The notes under the pieces are model-generated. The model saw nothing but the letters and a program-made list of their open reading frames with translations. It was not told the DNA's origin and ran no database searches. Position numbers and translations under genes: made by a program. Below are positions 61,863 to 64,000 of a stretch of DNA of 64,000 nt, piece after piece; within the stretch, counting starts at the first letter, position 1, and the number at the start of each line of letters is the position of its first letter. The stretch lies in assembly GCA_902593675.1 (NCBI GenBank), contig CACJJI010000004.1, positions 70,170-134,169 on the forward strand, written 5' to 3'. Source of the DNA: an uncultured SAR86 cluster bacterium (lineage in GTDB: Bacteria; Pseudomonadota; Gammaproteobacteria; Magnimaribacterales; D2472).

Positions 61863-62303
61863 ATGAATTTCACAACTAAAAGTCGATATGCTGTTAATGC
61901 ATTAGCAGACTTACAATATCTCTCAAATTACGAAAGCCCGGTTTCTTTAAAAGATATAGCTGTTAGGCAGGGCATAGATCTAACTTATCTTGAGCAGTTA
62001 TTTAGAAAATTAAGAATCGCAGGCATTGTTAAAAGTGTTCGTGGGAGAAATGGAGGATACATATATGCCTCTCATCCCAAGGAGATAAGCATTAAACATA
62101 TTATGGATGCTGTTGAAGAAAACTTAGATGCAACAAATTGTGCGGGCACTTCTTCTTGTCATGCAGGTCAACAGTGTAACTCTCATAAATTATGGGATGA
62201 TTTAAATAGTGTGGTCGATGAATTTTTAAGCGAAATTTCGATCACTGATCTTGTAGAAAAACCAAGAAGCCCCCATATACCTCTTAAGGAAATTAAATCA
62301 TGA
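61863..62303 (+). CDS. iscR: IscR, Rrf2-type [2Fe-2S] transcription regulator
   Basis: Represses the isc operon when its cluster is intact. The product is 146 residues (E. coli 162). [15 protein letters not shown] opens the winged helix, [19 protein letters not shown] is the recognition region, and the cluster ligands C93, C99, C105 and H108 align with E. coli C92, C98, C104, H107. The stop overlaps iscS by 4 bp. The operator and promoter upstream indicate autoregulation. Confidence 0.97.
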   Translation: MNFTTKSRYAVNALADLQYLSNYESPVSLKDIAVRQGIDLTYLEQLFRKLRIAGIVKSVRGRNGGYIYASHPKEISIKHIMDAVEENLDATNCAGTSSCHAGQQCNSHKLWDDLNSVVDEFLSEISITDLVEKPRSPHIPLKEIKS

Positions 62304-63526
62304 ATAGCCAAATGAATTTACCAATCTATATGGATTATGCATCTACTACACCAGTAGATCCTCGTGTTGCAAAAAAAATATCTGATCATCTTACGCTGGA
62401 TGGCAATTTTGGAAATCCTGCTTCACGTTCACATAAGTTTGGTTGGAAAGCTGAAGAGGCGGTTGAAGAGGCTCGATCGCATGTTGCGAATTTAGTGAAT
62501 TGTGATCCAAGAGAAATTGTTTGGACTTCTGGCGCCACTGAGGCAGATAATTTAGCTATCAAAGGTATTGCTAATTTTTATAAAAAGAATGGGAGGCATA
62601 TTATTACCTCTAAAATAGAACACAAAGCTGTTCTTGATCCTTGTAGACAGCTAGAAAGAGATGGTTTTGAAGTTACCTATCTAGAACCTAATGAGGGTGG
62701 TTTGATTTCGCCTGAAGCTGTTTTAAATGCAATCAGAGAGGACACTGTGCTGATATCAATTATGCATATTAATAATGAATTAGGCACTATCAATGATCTT
62801 AGCGGTATTGGAAAAATTGCGCGTGAAAAAGGTATTTTCTTTCATGTTGATGCTGCACAAAGTACTGGGAAAATTGAAATAGATTTAAGCTCTCTTCCTG
62901 TTGATTTAATGTCCTTTTCAGCTCATAAAACATATGGGCCTAAGGGAATTGGAGCTTTGTTTGTTCGAAGAAAGCCTCGAGTAAGAATTGAAGCTCAAAT
63001 CCATGGAGGTGGGCATGAAAGAGGAATGAGATCTGGAACGCTGCCAACACATCAAATAGTTGGAATGGGAGAAGCATTTAGAATTGCAAAAGAAGAAATG
63101 AATAATGATAAGAAAAGAATTCAATCCTTGCATGACAAGTTCTATAAATCTATTTCAAACATTGAAGAGATATATGTAAATGGAGATATTGAAAACAAAG
63201 TAAGTAATATTTTAAACATTAGCTTTGCTTATGTTGAAGGAGAATCCTTAATCATGGCTTTAAAAGATATTGCTGTTTCCTCGGGATCAGCTTGCACATC
63301 AGCTAGTTTAGAGCCATCCTATGTGTTGAGGGCGCTTGGAAGAAAAGATGAGCTTGCATCAAGTTCTATTCGCTTTTCGTTTGGAAGATTTACCACTGAA
63401 GAAGATGTGGATTATACATTGAATTTAATCAACCATGCTGTAGATAGATTGAGAGAGCTATCTCCATTATGGGAAATGTATTTAGATGGAATCGATCTTG
63501 ATACAGTTGATTGGCAAACCCACTAA
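62300..63526 (+). CDS. iscS: IscS, cysteine desulfurase
   Basis: Supplies sulfur for Fe-S clusters and tRNA thiolation. The product is 408 residues (E. coli 404). [44 protein letters not shown] and [14 protein letters not shown] are typical; the PLP lysine is in [12 protein letters not shown] (about 210) and the catalytic cysteine in [16 protein letters not shown] (about 332). It ends with a DTVDWQTH tail like the E. coli C-terminus. Confidence 0.98.
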   Translation: MNSQMNLPIYMDYASTTPVDPRVAKKISDHLTLDGNFGNPASRSHKFGWKAEEAVEEARSHVANLVNCDPREIVWTSGATEADNLAIKGIANFYKKNGRHIITSKIEHKAVLDPCRQLERDGFEVTYLEPNEGGLISPEAVLNAIREDTVLISIMHINNELGTINDLSGIGKIAREKGIFFHVDAAQSTGKIEIDLSSLPVDLMSFSAHKTYGPKGIGALFVRRKPRVRIEAQIHGGGHERGMRSGTLPTHQIVGMGEAFRIAKEEMNNDKKRIQSLHDKFYKSISNIEEIYVNGDIENKVSNILNISFAYVEGESLIMALKDIAVSSGSACTSASLEPSYVLRALGRKDELASSSIRFSFGRFTTEEDVDYTLNLINHAVDRLRELSPLWEMYLDGIDLDTVDWQTH

Positions 63527-63542
63527 ATATTGGGAGGTATTT

Positions 63543-63947
63543 ATGGCATACAGTAAAAAAGTTGTAGACAAATTTGAAAACACCATTAATGAGCCTGCAA
63601 AATATAATGTTGGAAGGTTCGATCCAAAAGAGATGAATGTAGGAACTGGAATGGTTGGAGCTCCTGCATGTGGAGATGTAATGAAGCTCCAGATCAAATG
63701 TGAAAGCCAGGGCAACACTCATGTGATTAAGGATGTTAAGTTCAAGACTTATGGGTGCGGTTCCGCAATAGCTTCATCTAGCGAATTGGTTGAGATGTTA
63801 ATTGGAAAAACACTTGAGGAAGCCAAGGAGATTAAAAATATTGATATTGTTAAAGCTCTCGAACTGCCTCCCATAAAAATCCATTGCTCAGTTTTAGCAG
63901 AAGATTCTATCAAACAGGCGATAGAGGATTACGAGCAGAAACAGTAA
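63543..63947 (+). CDS. iscU: IscU, Fe-S cluster scaffold
   Basis: Scaffold on which [2Fe-2S] clusters are built. From the ATG at 63543 (GGGAGGT upstream) the product is 134 residues (E. coli 128). The three ligand cysteines are in GAPACGDVM, TYGCGSAIASSS and IHCSVLAED, and ELPPIKIHC contains the LPPxK motif bound by the chaperone HscA. The longer frame from 63486 lies in iscS and is rejected. Confidence 0.97.
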   Translation: MAYSKKVVDKFENTINEPAKYNVGRFDPKEMNVGTGMVGAPACGDVMKLQIKCESQGNTHVIKDVKFKTYGCGSAIASSSELVEMLIGKTLEEAKEIKNIDIVKALELPPIKIHCSVLAEDSIKQAIEDYEQKQ

Positions 63948-63953
63948 TTAATT

Positions 63954-64000
63954 ATGGAAACATTTTCTCCACAAGAGCTCAGATTTTCTGAAAAAGCCAT
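63954..64000 (+). CDS. iscA: Start of the gene after iscU, probably iscA (cut by window edge)
   Basis: Fifteen codons are visible from the ATG at 63954, reading METFSPQELRFSEKA, six bases after the iscU stop. The end, FSEKA, resembles the ISLTEAA or LTxxAA opening strand and helix of A-type carriers (IscA). The isc order iscR-iscS-iscU-iscA makes this the expected gene. The call rests mainly on position. Confidence 0.6.
   Translation, partial: METFSPQELRFSEKA

Overview
This window is a gap-free stretch of a small, AT-rich (by eye about two-thirds A+T) gammaproteobacterial chromosome. Gene order follows the Pseudomonas/E. coli backbone in block after block: kdsD-lptAB, mlaC-ibaG-murA, degS/zapE-rplM-rpsI, petABC-sspA, lpoA/rsmI-rnpB-dcw, rpsF-rpsR-rplI-dnaB-alr, pyrG-kdsA-eno-ftsB-isp-surE-pcm-nlpD-fdxA-recA, proS, aspS-yebC-tol-pal, bepA/perM, bcp/dapA-bamC-purC and isc. 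The packing (4-bp stop/start overlaps, convergent stop codons that touch), AT bias and loss of backbone genes fit a streamlined marine gammaproteobacterium; SAR86-like is my best guess, an inference without a marker gene to prove it. There is no insertion sequence, prophage, CRISPR array or obvious recent transfer.

Layout. 1-8 kb: LPS export/KDO genes read leftward and MlaC-IbaG-MurA rightward, then a three-gene methylene-THF reductase / CoA-binding / enoyl-CoA-hydratase-like cassette, DegS and ZapE. 8-14 kb: ribosomal L13-S9, the cytochrome bc1 complex, SspA, a short LpoA, RsmI and the RNase P RNA. 14.5-30 kb: the division and cell wall (dcw) cluster, with ftsZ moved from its usual last place to second, between mraZ and rsmH, a MurD with about 63 residues missing, and a division transpeptidase with an altered SxN motif. 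30-35 kb: rpsF-rpsR-rplI, dnaB, alr and a ferritin-like di-iron protein. 35-44 kb: pyrG to recA, with a fused IspDF, a DUF368 (PopT-type) lipid carrier transporter, and no truD, rpoS or mutS. 44-55 kb: thiolase, ProS without its editing domain, aspS, yebC, a PD-(D/E)XK nuclease where ruvCAB usually lies, the Tol-Pal system and tRNA-Lys. 55-64 kb: an NTT-like transporter, BepA, PerM, Bcp, DapA-BamC-PurC and the start of the isc operon.

The genes are mostly envelope and division machinery: precursor synthesis (murA, murC-G, ddl, mraY, alr, dapA), septal synthesis (ftsI, W, L, B, Q), cytoskeleton (ftsZ, A), LPS (kdsD, kdsA, lptAB), outer-membrane assembly and quality control (bamC, bepA, degS, lpoA) and envelope constriction (tol-pal-cpoB, nlpD). 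Regulatory sites are few but readable: a perfect SOS box at recA, a type-1 IscR site at iscR, a four-repeat MraZ operator, and several -10 elements lying exactly six bases before an ATG, which predicts leaderless mRNAs.

The best leads are the replacement of ruvCAB by a phage-type resolvase-like nuclease, the relocation of ftsZ under MraZ control, the deleted MurD, and the leaderless promoter pattern. Absences refer only to this locus; any missing gene could lie elsewhere in the genome. No stretch over 300 bases lacks a gene; the longest non-protein stretch, 14154-14590, holds rnpB and the mraZ control region.
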